From the NCBI GenBank assembly GCA_943327965.2, contig CALPYQ020000005.1, positions 1 through 15,499 on the forward strand: 15,499 bases of DNA, in the 5' to 3' direction. The first letter of the stretch is position 1. Every line of letters begins with the position of its first letter. This DNA is from Singulisphaera sp. GP187 (GTDB lineage Bacteria > Pseudomonadota > Gammaproteobacteria > Burkholderiales > Burkholderiaceae_C). The notes under the pieces were generated by a model that had not been told where the DNA came from, did no database searches, and saw only the letters and a list, made by a program, of their open reading frames with translations. Positions 1-7,992 of this stretch are shown piece after piece. A program made the position numbers and the translations under genes.

Positions 1-1
1 G

Positions 2-733
2 GCGGTTAGCAGCACGTGGCAACGTTGGAAAGGCCAGTTTTCGTTTCAAGGTGCTTGGCAAGTCAAGCCCTTTTGGGCATGGCTCACTTTGTTTTGGGTT
101 TGTATGCAGGGCGCATTTGGCGCGCTGACTGTCACCATGAAATTGTTCCCGGCCATCGTCACCTTGCATTTGTTGGGTGGCATTGGTTTGTTGGTTTTGT
201 TGTCTGCGCAAGTGGCTTGGAAACCCATATCTCAGCGTCAAGAAATTCAAACGCACCATCGCCGATTGATTTGGGTGGCCGCCGCTTTGCTGACGGCTCA
301 AATTGCGTTGGGCGCATGGGTCAGTACCAACTATGCTGTCTTGGCATGCGACGGGTTCCCTGATTGCAATGGCCAATGGTGGCCTACATGGAACGCTCAG
401 GGCTTTGAAATTTGGCGACACTTGGGCATGGATTCGATGGGGCAGTATTTGCCCATGGAAGCCTTGGTGTCTATTCACTTTGTGCACAGGCTCATGGCTT
501 TGCTGGTGTTTTCATTTGCCGCCTTCATGATTTGGCAATTTAAAAAATACAAGGTCTTGCCAGGCCTGACCAGCTTACTATTGGCTTTGCTAAGCCTTCA
601 GTTCATCACTGGCTTGTCCAATGTGGTGTTAGATTGGCCCCTGGTGGCCGCAGTGGCTCACACCGGCGGTGCGGGTGCAATTATGATGACGCTCACCTAC
701 ATGTTGAGCCGCAGTAAAACGAATACACAATGA
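2..733 (+). CDS. ctaA: Heme A synthase CtaA/COX15, 3' part (5' end outside window)
   Basis: This polytopic inner-membrane enzyme oxidises the C8 methyl of heme O to a formyl group, making heme A for cytochrome aa3 oxidase. The open frame runs in from the window edge without a start, so 243 C-terminal residues are seen of a protein usually about 350-390 long. Hydrophobic helices alternate with short loops. Histidines at visible residues 56 (TLHLLGG), 159 and 162 ([10 protein letters not shown]) and 220 (AVAHTGGA) match the heme-ligand histidines of the family. A Cys pair (116 and 122, in [12 protein letters not shown]) lies in a periplasmic loop, as in many proteobacterial members. The internal ATG/TTG codons near 89-104 are not the start, because coding sequence continues upstream. 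ctaB follows after 31 bp, as in the usual oxidase-assembly operon. Confidence 0.95.
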   Translation, partial: AVSSTWQRWKGQFSFQGAWQVKPFWAWLTLFWVCMQGAFGALTVTMKLFPAIVTLHLLGGIGLLVLLSAQVAWKPISQRQEIQTHHRRLIWVAAALLTAQIALGAWVSTNYAVLACDGFPDCNGQWWPTWNAQGFEIWRHLGMDSMGQYLPMEALVSIHFVHRLMALLVFSFAAFMIWQFKKYKVLPGLTSLLLALLSLQFITGLSNVVLDWPLVAAVAHTGGAGAIMMTLTYMLSRSKTNTQ

Positions 734-751
734 CTCCCATGACTTTTTCTC

Positions 752-756
752 GAAGG
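752..756 (+). promoter_or_regulatory. Ribosome binding site of ctaB
   Basis: GAAGG lies 8 nt upstream of the ATG at 765. It supports that start over any codon inside the ctaA-ctaB gap. Confidence 0.6.
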
Positions 757-764
757 CTAGCCGC

Positions 765-1661
765 ATGAGCACCGCTGCAGAATTACAAGCTGGCTCACCC
801 TGGCGACAGTATTACGCGTTGATGAAACCGCGGGTGGTGCAACTCATTGTGTTTTGCGCCCTCATTGGCATGGTCTTGGCCGTTCCTGGTGTGCCAACTT
901 GGAAAGAAGTTCAGTTGGGCTTCATTGCGTGTGTCGGTATTTGGTTAGTGGCAGGGGCTGCCGCTGCATTCAATTGCCTGATTGAGAAAAGCATTGATGC
1001 CCAAATGAAGCGAACCGCATGGCGCCCCACCGCCAAAGGGCAGCTGAGCGACATGCAAGCCCTGTTGTTTTCTGCTGTGCTCTGCAGCATTGGTTCTGCT
1101 ATTTTGTATTTCGCAGTCAATCCACTCACCATGTGGCTTACCTTCGCCACTTTTGTGGGCTACGCCATTATTTATACCGTGATCTTGAAGCCTCTCACAC
1201 CACAAAACATTGTGATTGGTGGTGCCTCTGGCGCCATGCCGCCTGTTCTAGGCTGGGCCGCCATGACCAACGATGTAGGCCCTGAAGCACTCATTCTGTT
1301 CTTGATCATTTTCTTGTGGACGCCACCGCACTTTTGGGCTCTGGCCTTGTATCGCGTCGAAGACTATCGCAAGTCAGGTCTGCCCATGCTGCCCGTCACG
1401 CATGGCAATGAGTTCACGCGCCTGCAAGTGTTGCTCTACACCTTTGTGCTCATGGCATCGTGCCTGATGCCCTTTGCCTATGGCATGAGTTCTTGGTTGT
1501 ACCTCACTGCTGCGGTCATTTTGAGCATCATCTTCATTGCCTATGCATGGGCTTTGTGGCGCAATTACTCCGATGAATTGGCGCGTAAGACGTTCAAGTT
1601 TTCACTCATTCATTTGAGTGTTTTGTTTGCGGCATTGTTGGTCGATCATTATTTGTTTTAA
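765..1661 (+). CDS. ctaB: Protoheme IX farnesyltransferase (heme O synthase)
   Basis: This integral membrane UbiA-family prenyltransferase attaches a farnesyl group to protoheme to make heme O, the substrate of CtaA. At 298 aa it has the normal family length and about nine hydrophobic segments. The first polyprenyl-diphosphate/Mg motif is at residues 70-84: N70, E74, D78, then MKRT and WRPTAKG. The first acidic residue is Glu instead of the textbook Asp; from memory this is common in Burkholderiales. The second motif is at 196-211 ([16 protein letters not shown]). The start is the ATG 8 nt after GAAGG. The gene lies between ctaA and sco with short spacers, so the three are probably co-transcribed. 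Confidence 0.96.
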   Translation: MSTAAELQAGSPWRQYYALMKPRVVQLIVFCALIGMVLAVPGVPTWKEVQLGFIACVGIWLVAGAAAAFNCLIEKSIDAQMKRTAWRPTAKGQLSDMQALLFSAVLCSIGSAILYFAVNPLTMWLTFATFVGYAIIYTVILKPLTPQNIVIGGASGAMPPVLGWAAMTNDVGPEALILFLIIFLWTPPHFWALALYRVEDYRKSGLPMLPVTHGNEFTRLQVLLYTFVLMASCLMPFAYGMSSWLYLTAAVILSIIFIAYAWALWRNYSDELARKTFKFSLIHLSVLFAALLVDHYLF

Positions 1662-1674
1662 GGCTTGAAGAAAC

Positions 1675-2289
1675 ATGTCTTCAGTTGTGAATTCTTCAAG
1701 GCGTTTGGCACTGTCGCTAACATTGAGCGCGGTGGCTGCATCTGTGTTGGCCCTGACCGGCTGCTCCGAACCCAAAGCCGCCTTCAAAGGCGTTGACATC
1801 ACGGGTGCCGATTACGCCAAAGAACTCAACTTGCCCGACCAAAATGGACAGATCCGAAAAATCAAAGATTTCTCTGGCAAGTTGGTGGTGGTTTTCTTTG
1901 GCTATACCCAGTGCCCCGATGTGTGCCCCACTACCATGCAAGAGTTGGCTGAAGTGAAACGTTTGCTGGGCGCAGACGGTGACAAACTGCAGGCGGTATT
2001 TGTCACGGTCGATCCTGAGCGCGACACTACAGAATTGCTCAAAGCTTATGTTGAGAACTTTGACCCCAGCTTTGTGGCTTTGCGTCCCACACCCGAGCAA
2101 CTGCCCCTGATTGCCAAAGAGTTCAAGATTTACTTCAAGCGAGTAGAGGGCAAAACCCCCACCAGCTACACCATGGACCATTCAGCAGGCAGCTACACCT
2201 TTGATGCCCAAGGCAAGGTGAGATTGTTCAACCGCTATGGCATGGGTGCGGAAGCTTTGGCGCATGATTTTAAATTGTTGTTGAAATAA
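1675..2289 (+). CDS. sco: Sco/SenC/PrrC-family copper chaperone lipoprotein
   Basis: This thioredoxin-fold protein of 204 aa delivers copper to, or reduces, the CuA site of cytochrome c oxidase subunit II on the periplasmic side. The N terminus is a lipoprotein signal peptide: RR at 9-10, a hydrophobic stretch at 11-27, and lipobox LTGC with Cys30 as the lipidation site. The copper ligands are C80 and C84 in QCPDVCPTT and H169 in MDHSAGSY. The VDPERD segment at 112-117 is also typical of the family. The ATG is 13 bp after the ctaB stop with GAAG just upstream. The gene is the last of the oxidase-assembly operon and is followed by a strong terminator hairpin. Confidence 0.95.
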   Translation: MSSVVNSSRRLALSLTLSAVAASVLALTGCSEPKAAFKGVDITGADYAKELNLPDQNGQIRKIKDFSGKLVVVFFGYTQCPDVCPTTMQELAEVKRLLGADGDKLQAVFVTVDPERDTTELLKAYVENFDPSFVALRPTPEQLPLIAKEFKIYFKRVEGKTPTSYTMDHSAGSYTFDAQGKVRLFNRYGMGAEALAHDFKLLLK

Positions 2290-2310
2290 AGCCCGCCATT
2301 TTGAGGTCAA

Positions 2311-2338
2311 AAAAAACGCCACTTTCGTGGCGTTTTTT
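2311..2338. terminator. Bidirectional rho-independent terminator
   Basis: A 12-nt perfect inverted repeat, AAAAAACGCCAC (2311-2322) and GTGGCGTTTTTT (2327-2338), flanks a TTTC loop. GC-rich stem bases are flanked by A and T tracts on both sides, so it can terminate the + strand sco operon and the minus-strand TonB receptor gene. It lies between the two convergent stop codons at 2289 and 2371. Confidence 0.92.
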
Positions 2339-2342
2339 GTTG

Positions 2343-2361
2343 CGGCAAGCCAAGCTTGCCG
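2343..2361. repeat. Second perfect hairpin between the convergent operons
   Basis: CGGCAAGC (2343-2350) and GCTTGCCG (2354-2361) are 8-nt perfect inverted arms around a 3-nt loop. There is no T tract next to it. On the minus strand it comes first after the receptor stop at 2371, upstream of the main terminator, and may act as a 3'-end stabilising or pausing hairpin. The function is inferred. Confidence 0.55.
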
Positions 2362-2370
2362 TTCAGTGAA

Positions 2371-4815
2371 TTACCACTTGTAGTTCAGAGACAGACCCAC
2401 TGTGCGAGGTGCAGACCAGTAACCCACTTGGTAATAACCAGACACGTCCATCATGTTTTGCAGAACTTGCTTGTTACCCAAGTTCTTCACCCACAAAGAG
2501 GCGTCGGCTTGACCAGGGCCACCTACAGCAATGCGGTCCAACACCAAACGTGCATTCACGATGCCCAGGGCAGGCATTTTGGAGTCAGGTGCATAGTTGC
2601 CGGCAATGGCGTTAGGCGCAGTCATTGAAATATTGGCTGGGTAGTTGTAATAAGCAGCCGTGTAGCGGTACTCGACCAAGCCTTTCAATTTACCAAACTG
2701 TGTGTTGGCCAAATGGCTGTCAAGGTTCAAGTTGAAGGTGTGCTTAGGAGCGTAACCAACCACCAAGTTGCTAGCGGCGTCGACCATGCTACCGCTAATA
2801 CCGCGGCTGAGGTACTCGTCGAACTTGGCATTCAAGTAACCGTAGCTACCGCTGACACGGGTGTCAGCACTCAACTTGAGAGCACCTTCCAACTCAAAAC
2901 CTTTGTAGGTTGAGGCGCCTGCATTGGTCGTGGTTGGCGATGTGCTACCCACTGGCAAGTAAGACACTTGTTGATCTTTCAACTTGGTGATGAAAGCAGT
3001 GACGGCATAAGAAGCATTGGCGCTGGCGCCTTTGGTTCCAACTTCGTAGCTGGTAGAAGACTCAGGCTTGAATGCTGTCAGAGCATCTGCCTTTGAGGGT
3101 GCTTCCAATGGGAAGCCGCCGCTCTTGAAGCCCTTGGCAACGCGACCAAACACGATGCTGTTTGCATCCAATCTGTAGCTCAAAGCAGCAGACGGTGTGG
3201 TGTCGCTGAATTTGGCTTCGTTGTTGCCAGTGACTGTAAAGACGGGGGTATAAGCGGCATTGGCTACGTAACTTGCCTTACCCACTTCGGTTCTTTCCAC
3301 CGAGCCTGTTTTTGTTTCTTGTGTAGAACGCAAGCCAGCTGTCAAAGTTGTCTTGTCGTTCAGCTTGAAGTCGGCCTGACCAAAAATGGCTTTGGCTTCT
3401 GTGCCCACACCAAAGTTGGTTTGACCGCGGTTTGCAACACCGTTGTACATGGTGTAGAAGGAACCAATTTGGTCCTGTACGGAGGTGCCGTTGTCCTTGA
3501 AGTAGTAAGCACCGCCCACATAGTTGACGCCACTGATATTACCAATCAACTGAACTTCATGTGAGTGTGTTGAATAGTTGGTCGTGCGTTTGCCAGAGAA
3601 AATGTTGGCTACAGTGCCGTCATAGTCACCCACATCGTTGTAGGTCATTTGACGATAGCTGCCAATGTATTTCAAAGTGGTTGTGGCGTTCAATGCGGTT
3701 TCAGCATTGAAGCTGTGACCTGTGACTTTCAAACCTTGGTAAGGTGAGAAGCCAGGTGTCGATGTGGTTGATTTAGGCACGCCCACTTGCAGGGCTGCTG
3801 CAACGGCAGAACCATTGGAAGGCAAACGGTACAGCTGCTGAGGTGTCAAGCCGCTGGCCGCCACTTGGGGAATATTGCCACCGGTTGGGGTAATGCTGGC
3901 CACCCAAACAGGCAAGCCGTTGGTGAACAGATCGTTGGCAGCTGGAATTCTCAAGCCCAAAGCATTGACAAAGTTGCCAGGCGAAGAGCAACCTGTGATG
4001 GTCACGTAGCTGCAATAGCCAGTGGCTTTGATGACAGAAACCGGTGTGGTCGTTTCGTTGATGTCACTCTTGTCGAGTGCGTAGAAAATTTTGGTGTCTT
4101 TTGAAACATCAAACTTGGCATTCAGCTTGAAGGCTTCGCGGTTGCGATTGCCCCAGTTGTCTGCAGAATTTGGATTGGGCAACCAGCCGTCTTGCTTCTC
4201 TTTGCGGCCGGCAATGGTCAAGCTCAAAACGTCGTTAATTTTGGGTGTGTCAATCGAAATTTTGTTGACCAAGCGACCATAGTTGCCGCCTTCGATGCCA
4301 ATTTGACCAGAGAACTGACCAGAGGGTTGACGTGTGACGAAGTTAATGGCGCCGCCCAAGGTGTTGCGACCAAACAAGGTGCCCTGAGGGCCACGCAAAA
4401 CTTCAACGCGCTGCAAGTCGACCATGTCAAACAAGGCGCCTTGATTTTTACCGACAAACACGCCGTCGACATACATGCCGATGGCTGGGTCCATCCAGAT
4501 AGAGGGCTGGCCTGTGCCAAGACCGCGAATGGCGGTGGCAGAGATCAAACCAGAAACGGGTGCAGCAACCACGTTCAAGTTAGGGATGGTGCCTTGCAAG
4601 TCGGCAGCGCCTTCAATCTTGCGATTTTCTAGGGCTTGTCCAGAGATGGCAGAAATGGCCATGGGGACGTCTTGAATTCGCTCAGTGCGCTTCTGTGCTG
4701 ATACCAACACTTCCTCTACGCCACTGCTCTGTGCAAACGCATTGGTGGCGCAAGCAGCAGAAATTAAAAGTGGGAGGGTGCGAACTGCAAATTTCCCGAG
4801 ATGCTTGGACTTCAT
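2371..4815 (-). CDS. TonB-dependent outer-membrane receptor
   Basis: This 814-aa protein has the plan of a TonB-dependent transporter, which imports a scarce or bulky substrate across the outer membrane. It has a signal peptide at residues 1-28 (basic KSKHLGK, hydrophobic core, cleavage after AFA) and a TonB-box-like VEEVLVSA at about 33-40. A plug domain follows at about 45-165, containing VEVLRGPQGTLFGRNTLGGA and INFVTRQPSG. The long C-terminal part is an aromatic-rich beta barrel ending in a terminal Trp (LNYKW). A longer frame starts at the ATG at 4887. I chose 4815 because AGGAGA precedes it and the signal peptide then begins at once. The gene lies downstream of the acyl-CoA catabolic operon on the same strand, which suggests uptake of that pathway's hydrophobic substrate. 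This is inference: plug sequence does not reveal the cargo, and an iron chelate remains possible. Confidence 0.93.
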   Translation of the reverse strand: MKSKHLGKFAVRTLPLLISAACATNAFAQSSGVEEVLVSAQKRTERIQDVPMAISAISGQALENRKIEGAADLQGTIPNLNVVAAPVSGLISATAIRGLGTGQPSIWMDPAIGMYVDGVFVGKNQGALFDMVDLQRVEVLRGPQGTLFGRNTLGGAINFVTRQPSGQFSGQIGIEGGNYGRLVNKISIDTPKINDVLSLTIAGRKEKQDGWLPNPNSADNWGNRNREAFKLNAKFDVSKDTKIFYALDKSDINETTTPVSVIKATGYCSYVTITGCSSPGNFVNALGLRIPAANDLFTNGLPVWVASITPTGGNIPQVAASGLTPQQLYRLPSNGSAVAAALQVGVPKSTTSTPGFSPYQGLKVTGHSFNAETALNATTTLKYIGSYRQMTYNDVGDYDGTVANIFSGKRTTNYSTHSHEVQLIGNISGVNYVGGAYYFKDNGTSVQDQIGSFYTMYNGVANRGQTNFGVGTEAKAIFGQADFKLNDKTTLTAGLRSTQETKTGSVERTEVGKASYVANAAYTPVFTVTGNNEAKFSDTTPSAALSYRLDANSIVFGRVAKGFKSGGFPLEAPSKADALTAFKPESSTSYEVGTKGASANASYAVTAFITKLKDQQVSYLPVGSTSPTTTNAGASTYKGFELEGALKLSADTRVSGSYGYLNAKFDEYLSRGISGSMVDAASNLVVGYAPKHTFNLNLDSHLANTQFGKLKGLVEYRYTAAYYNYPANISMTAPNAIAGNYAPDSKMPALGIVNARLVLDRIAVGGPGQADASLWVKNLGNKQVLQNMMDVSGYYQVGYWSAPRTVGLSLNYKW

Positions 4816-4820
4816 GGATG

Positions 4821-4826
4821 TCTCCT
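4821..4826 (-). promoter_or_regulatory. Ribosome binding site fixing the start of the TonB receptor
   Basis: On the minus strand AGGAGA lies 5 nt before the ATG at 4815. No comparable site precedes the in-frame ATG at 4887, so the shorter protein with an immediate signal peptide is preferred. Confidence 0.75.
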
Positions 4827-4887
4827 GGTTGATGAATGGTTGTGTCTCTAACAAAGGCAAGTCTAATTTTTCGAAAATCTGAGACAT

Positions 4888-5099
4888 CGTCCAAAGAGGT
4901 TATGTTGGTCGAAACGGTAGTTAGCGTTTTCCCCTAGCTTTGGGGATTGGCAACACTCACTTCGACTTCCGTCACCGGCACTTTCGTTTGAAAACGTCTC
5001 ATGAAAACCGCATGCCTGAAGTTTTCAGAATTCATTGTTTTGAAATTGGCTTCTAAGACCATCGTCAAATTAGACTAGGGTGTTGTCTTTTTACAAAAC
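4888..5099 (-). promoter_or_regulatory. Leader and probable control region of the TonB receptor gene
   Basis: This is the upstream part of the 284-bp gap between the last ligase gene and the receptor, the largest gap on the minus strand. A weak sigma70-like pair can be read on the minus strand: TTGTAA (5091-5096), a 16-nt spacer and TCTAAT (5069-5074). It holds the direct repeat TGAAAAC (4989-4995 and 5002-5008, 13 nt apart), its inverted copy GTTTTC (5021-5026), the inverted repeat CTGAA-GTT-TTCAG (5016-5028) and a CCCC/GGGG pair (4931-4945). I see no convincing terminator for the upstream operon, so read-through from it is possible. The promoter call is tentative. Confidence 0.3.
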
Positions 5100-6815
5100 T
5101 TAAGCCGGAACATACTCACGCTTGAGCGCGTTCTTGAGCATTTTTCCGGCAGGATTCTTGGGCAAGCTTTCGGTACGAACATGAACATGCTGCGGTACTT
5201 TGTAAGCGGCCAGTCGGCTCGCAACGTGCTGCTTGACTTCGTCAGGACTGAGCTTGGCGTCGGGTGCTAGCACCACCACGGCCACGACAGCCTCACCGGT
5301 GAGGGCATCTGCTTGACTAAAGACGGCGGCTTCCAATAGCGAGGGATGTTGCAGCAAACAGGACTCAATTTCAGCGGCTGCAATTTTTTCACCAGCACGG
5401 TTAATCACATCTTTGATGCGATCGACGATGCGCAACAAACTGCCTGCTTCAAGTCGTCCAATGTCGCCGGTTTTGAGCCAACCATCGGTCAGGCCTAAAC
5501 CTTTTTCACCTTGTTTGTTCAGGTAGCCATCCATGAGGCTCACACCGCGAAGCCAAATTTCGCCTTCTGTGCCATGGGGTACGTCCGTGCCATCTAGGTC
5601 AACCACTCTGACTTCAATGATGGGAGAAGTGATGCCAGCAGATTGAGGTGCGTGTTGAAAAAGTTGACCAGAGGCTGCAGCACAAACGCCGTTGGTTTCA
5701 GTTAAGCCGTAGCCAATGCCAGACATGGAGTTGGCACGCTTGTCGAGTATTTCATCGATGATGCGCTGTGGAAGTCCTGCGCCGCCAAAACCGACACCCC
5801 CCAAGCTGCCAGTGAATTCCGGGTCGTTGAAGTTGGGTTCGGCCAGCAACTGCATGACCATGGACGGTGCGCCATTGAACTGGGTGATCTTTTCTTTTTG
5901 AATCAATTGAATGGCTTGCTGGGGGTCCCAGCGGTGCATGAAGACCAAGCGCCTGCCATGCCTGAGTGCTGTCAGAAACTGGGCGTGCAAGCCACTCACA
6001 TGAAACAGGGGCACCGCTGTGAGCGTGGTGGGCTGCAAGGCTTTGGCCATCATCAACTCAATGGCTTTGGGCGAAGTCATGGCCGAGATGGCGCCAATGA
6101 AGTCAATGTTGAACAAAGCTTGGCAGACAGCCATGTGGCTTGATAAAACGGCTTTGGCTTGGCTACTGGCACCGGATGTAAACAAGACCAAAGCAGGGGC
6201 TGTACCCAACAGATCGGGCGTTTGATGGGTTGTTGCGCTGGCTGTTGTCATGCGCTGCCATGAGACGTCCCCATGCTGTGCAGCCCCATCTACCACCAAG
6301 GCTTTGCAAGACAGCGCAGCCAGATCTTTTTGGACCCTTGCAAATCTATCGGTATCGCAAACCAACAGCTTGGGTTGCAGGTCGCTCAAATTGGCCATCA
6401 ATTCATCATGCAAGCCATAGCTGTTGAGAGGTGCTGGCACTGCGCCAACCAAAGCAATGGCCGCAAAGGCCACGGCCCATTCAGGTCGGTTGCGCATGGC
6501 GATGGCCACACGGTCGCCAGCTTGCAATCCCAAGGTGTGTTGTAAATGGGCCGCTAACGCATCTACCGCTTGAAAGAAGCGATCGAATGTCCATCGCTCA
6601 TTTTCATAAACCATGAACTCGCGCGGTCCATGAGCGCGACCCGCATTGATCAAGGTGGACAAATTGGGAAAAGCATTTCGGTAAGCCAAATAGTCATGCC
6701 CGTTGACATGAACTGAAATGCGTTCAAAGGGTGCGCCAGGCCCCGTCAGTTGTGTGCGGATTTGATCAACTTGTACGAGGAAGTTGTCAGGGGAAGCTGC
6801 TTGCGGAGTGGTCAT
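5100..6815 (-). CDS. AMP-forming acyl-CoA ligase (class I adenylate-forming), atypical P-loop
   Basis: The 571-aa protein has the ANL-superfamily plan and should convert a carboxylic acid, ATP and CoA to acyl-CoA. Visible motifs are PLFHVSGLH at about 269-277, YGLTET at 369-374, LKTGD at 447-451, DRIKDVINRAGEKI at 465-478 (hinge and A8) and the C-terminal catalytic lysine K558 in NPAGKMLK. The phosphate-binding loop at 213-222 reads TSGASSQAKA where TSGTTGxPKG is usual; the lysine (K221) is kept. The frame extends to a TTG at 6824. I prefer the ATG at 6815, 5 nt after the stop of the upstream ACAD, although its Shine-Dalgarno is weak. It is the last enzyme gene of the operon. The substrate is unknown; context suggests a steroid-type or other bulky acid. 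Confidence 0.9.
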   Translation of the reverse strand: MTTPQAASPDNFLVQVDQIRTQLTGPGAPFERISVHVNGHDYLAYRNAFPNLSTLINAGRAHGPREFMVYENERWTFDRFFQAVDALAAHLQHTLGLQAGDRVAIAMRNRPEWAVAFAAIALVGAVPAPLNSYGLHDELMANLSDLQPKLLVCDTDRFARVQKDLAALSCKALVVDGAAQHGDVSWQRMTTASATTHQTPDLLGTAPALVLFTSGASSQAKAVLSSHMAVCQALFNIDFIGAISAMTSPKAIELMMAKALQPTTLTAVPLFHVSGLHAQFLTALRHGRRLVFMHRWDPQQAIQLIQKEKITQFNGAPSMVMQLLAEPNFNDPEFTGSLGGVGFGGAGLPQRIIDEILDKRANSMSGIGYGLTETNGVCAAASGQLFQHAPQSAGITSPIIEVRVVDLDGTDVPHGTEGEIWLRGVSLMDGYLNKQGEKGLGLTDGWLKTGDIGRLEAGSLLRIVDRIKDVINRAGEKIAAAEIESCLLQHPSLLEAAVFSQADALTGEAVVAVVVLAPDAKLSPDEVKQHVASRLAAYKVPQHVHVRTESLPKNPAGKMLKNALKREYVPA

Positions 6816-6820
6816 GGTGA

Positions 6821-7957
6821 TCAAAAACCTTTAAGACAGGCATAGCGATTGCGATGGAAAACACCATCGCCTAAGCTTTGTTGCAAAACCCTGGCGCGTT
6901 TGACGATCAGCCCAAGGTCAAATTCATCGGTGACGCCTATGCCGCCATGAAGTTGAATGGCTTCGTTCATCAATTTTTCACACAAGTCTGAGGCACGTGC
7001 CTTGGCCAAACTGGCCAGCAATGCCAGGTCATCTTGTTCAGAATCGATGGCGCTCAATGCAGCCCGGACGCAACTTTCCAACATTTGCAATTCTGTGTAG
7101 AGGCGCGCCATTCTGTGTTGTAAAGCTTGAAATGAACCAATGGGCACATCAAATTGGATGCGTTCTTTCAAGTAGGTGTTGGTCCGATCAAAAGCTTCCT
7201 TGAGCAGTCCCAGGCCTTCTGCGGCCAAGCAAATGCGGGCTTTGTCGAGTGCCGTGTTGAGTGATTTTTCGGCGGCAGCACCAACGCCCAAACACATGTC
7301 CTCTGTGACGCGAACATTGACCAAATTCAATTGTGCGTAATTGCGGCTGTCTGCCAATCGCGTAGCATGAGTTTTTACGCCAGTCCAAGCGTTGTCAACC
7401 AAAAATAAACCCATCTCAGCAGCGCCGTTTGTCGTTTCAACTTTGGCCACCACCACAAAGCAAGTGGCACCCAAGCCATCCACCACAAACCATTTGTCGC
7501 CATTCAAAAGCCAGCCATCTGCTGTTTTGGTGGCCATCGTTTTAATTTTGCGAGGGTCATGGCGACCTTGTTCGTCGATGGCCAGTGCCAAGCGTTGTTG
7601 ACCTGTCATGAGGCTGGGCAGCCATGTTTGTTTTTGGCTTGCCGTGCCCGCTTGCAAAACAATCTCGCCACCTAAAACGATGGACGAAAGCAAGGGCAGG
7701 GCGGCAACATGCCGTCCGATGGCCTCAAACACCGCGCCCATGCCTTTGTAGCCTACAGCCAAGCCGCCTTCTGATTCAGGAAAAACAGCAGCGGTCCATC
7801 CCAACTCAATGACTTCTTCCCACAAGCGCGGCTCGAAGCCAAGCGCAGACGAGGTATCGCGTAGCTGGCGCTGCAAACTCAAAGGCGATTTGGCGCTTAA
7901 AAATTCTTGGGCACTGTCGCTGAATTGACGTTGCTCTTCGTTGAGTAAAAAACTCAT
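6821..7957 (-). CDS. Acyl-CoA dehydrogenase, non-catalytic partner subunit type
   Basis: This 378-aa protein has the acyl-CoA dehydrogenase fold but diverges at active-site positions. By eye-alignment of its ALDKARICLAAEGLG helix with LDLERL of isovaleryl-CoA dehydrogenase, Ala240 stands where the catalytic Glu should be. The C-terminal Glu site of the medium-chain type is also missing (LGDGVFHRNRYA). The usual SEPxAGSD substrate/FAD loop is AIDEQGRHDP (126-135). LHGGIGVTDEFDLGLIVKRA near the C terminus is typical of the small subunits of heteromeric ACADs (PimD, ChsE1/ChsE5 types). Its gene directly follows a catalytic ACAD gene (35-bp gap), so the two probably form an alpha2beta2 enzyme. 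GGAGAG lies 6 nt before the ATG. Confidence 0.88.
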   Translation of the reverse strand: MSFLLNEEQRQFSDSAQEFLSAKSPLSLQRQLRDTSSALGFEPRLWEEVIELGWTAAVFPESEGGLAVGYKGMGAVFEAIGRHVAALPLLSSIVLGGEIVLQAGTASQKQTWLPSLMTGQQRLALAIDEQGRHDPRKIKTMATKTADGWLLNGDKWFVVDGLGATCFVVVAKVETTNGAAEMGLFLVDNAWTGVKTHATRLADSRNYAQLNLVNVRVTEDMCLGVGAAAEKSLNTALDKARICLAAEGLGLLKEAFDRTNTYLKERIQFDVPIGSFQALQHRMARLYTELQMLESCVRAALSAIDSEQDDLALLASLAKARASDLCEKLMNEAIQLHGGIGVTDEFDLGLIVKRARVLQQSLGDGVFHRNRYACLKGF

Positions 7958-7992
7958 GCCAGTCTCTCCGATGCAATGGAACTGTTCATTGT

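Noticed and set aside
16..363. Open frame of 115 aa on the + strand overlapping ctaA
   Set aside because: It is in another frame of the ctaA coding region, which shows conserved CtaA histidine motifs throughout.
972..1016. Glu in place of Asp in the first prenyl-diphosphate motif of CtaB
   Set aside because: The same N-x3-E-x3-D form is, from memory, usual for Burkholderiales heme O synthases, so it is not a novelty.
1717..2181. Open frame of 154 aa antisense to sco
   Set aside because: Shadow of the sco gene: no family features, no ribosome binding site, and the + strand protein is clearly conserved.
4816..4887. 24-residue N-terminal extension of the TonB receptor from the ATG at 4887
   Set aside because: No Shine-Dalgarno precedes it, and it would put a charged segment in front of a good signal peptide that has its own AGGAGA site.
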